DNA from: Brachypodium distachyon
Lineage: Eukaryota > Streptophyta > Magnoliopsida > Poales > Poaceae
Length of the DNA stretch: 64,000 nt
NCBI RefSeq assembly: GCF_000005505.3
Contig: NC_016131.3
Span: 56,901,355 to 56,965,354 of the forward strand
Direction: 5' to 3'
The translations under genes and the position numbers were made by a program. Positions within the stretch are counted from its first letter, which is position 1. Every line of letters begins with the position of its first letter. Positions 63,661 to 64,000 of this stretch are shown piece after piece. Below the pieces are notes generated by a model. It was not told the origin of the DNA, ran no database searches, and saw only the letters and a list, made by a program, of their open reading frames with translations.

Positions 63661-64000
63661 CCTAAATTTATTGCAATAAATTTATTGTTTACGTTTAAAA
63701 AGTTGAGGACTTTTTTTGTAATAGAAAGAGCTGATAGACGGTCTCCACCAATTGCCTATTTTATAAGAATAAAGATATATGGTACCTCCTGTGTAGTACT
63801 ATGTACTTTGTGGTGTCATTCTACCAATTTCATATATTATGGATTTAAGGTTTGTGCAAAGTTTCATTAATTTTCCGATTAACATTTCCCAAGCAATATA
63901 CTATTTACCATGTGAGGACGTGTATGGAATACGGTCAGGGGCGAAGCCAGAAAAATACATCATTGGGATCATCCTTTAGAATTCACTGGTGTCATTGCAT
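63661..64000. other. Right edge, nothing recognised
   Basis: AT-rich DNA running off the window. The last 60 bases include 'caggggcgaagccagaaaaa', a phrase that resembles the end of a repeat family, but it is cut off. Confidence 0.25.

Overview
The window is nuclear DNA from a grass, most likely a Pooideae species such as Brachypodium or a Triticeae relative. This is inferred from GC-rich monocot-style first exons, GT-AG introns, many small Stowaway-type MITEs (CTCCCTCC / GGAGGGAG termini with TA duplications), a Tourist MITE, Mutator-like gene-capturing elements and a plant L1-type LINE. I saw no bacterial, plasmid, viral or CRISPR features, no tRNA or rRNA gene, and no intact LTR retrotransposon.

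Layout. At 1-165 (-) there is a fragment of an NDR1/HIN1-like (LEA_2) gene running off the left edge. At 0.2-2.8 kb there is a degenerate tandem repeat. At 4.2-7.3 kb (+) there is a second NDR1/HIN1-like gene whose coding exon contains a 689-bp hAT element. The hAT has an exact 8-bp target duplication and sits so that splicing could remove it in frame. At 11.0-14.5 kb (-) there is a complete BAM1/CLV1-class LRR receptor kinase. At 21.1-25.2 kb (+) there is an LRR receptor pseudokinase of the Arabidopsis At2g16250 type. At 25.9-29.5 kb (+) there is a six-exon mTERF-family gene for an organelle protein. At 30.1-35.2 kb (-) there is a 16-exon mitochondrial succinate dehydrogenase flavoprotein gene (SDH1) with two GC-AG introns. 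I joined exons by hand from splice sites and reading phase. All four non-NHL genes give uninterrupted products of 1019, 763, 608 and 620 residues.

From 35.2 kb to the right edge I found no intact host gene. A 4.9-kb degenerate LINE (37.1-42.0 kb, 15-bp target duplication) interrupts one of several diverged copies of a non-coding repeat family. At least four repeat modules recur between 36 and 63 kb, and many copies share a short motif close to GGATTCAGAGGCATCGGGA. Other insertions are: a Pack-MULE carrying an F-box-like fragment (47.5-48.6 kb, 9-bp duplication), a second Mutator-like element inserted inside a Stowaway MITE (51.1-52.5 kb), a hAT-type element rich in TCGGTT (43.7-44.2 kb), a short poly-A retro-insertion with a 13-bp duplication (48.9-49.1 kb), a Tourist MITE (50.3-50.6 kb) and a LINE scrap near the right edge.

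The genes do not form an operon-like system. Two receptor-type kinases sit next to two nuclear genes for organelle proteins (mTERF and SDH1), which are convergent with stops about 0.63 kb apart. From memory, unchecked, SDH1 and its neighbours resemble a block on rice chromosome 7. The most unusual item is the hAT insertion in the NDR1/HIN1-like gene that may act as a new intron.
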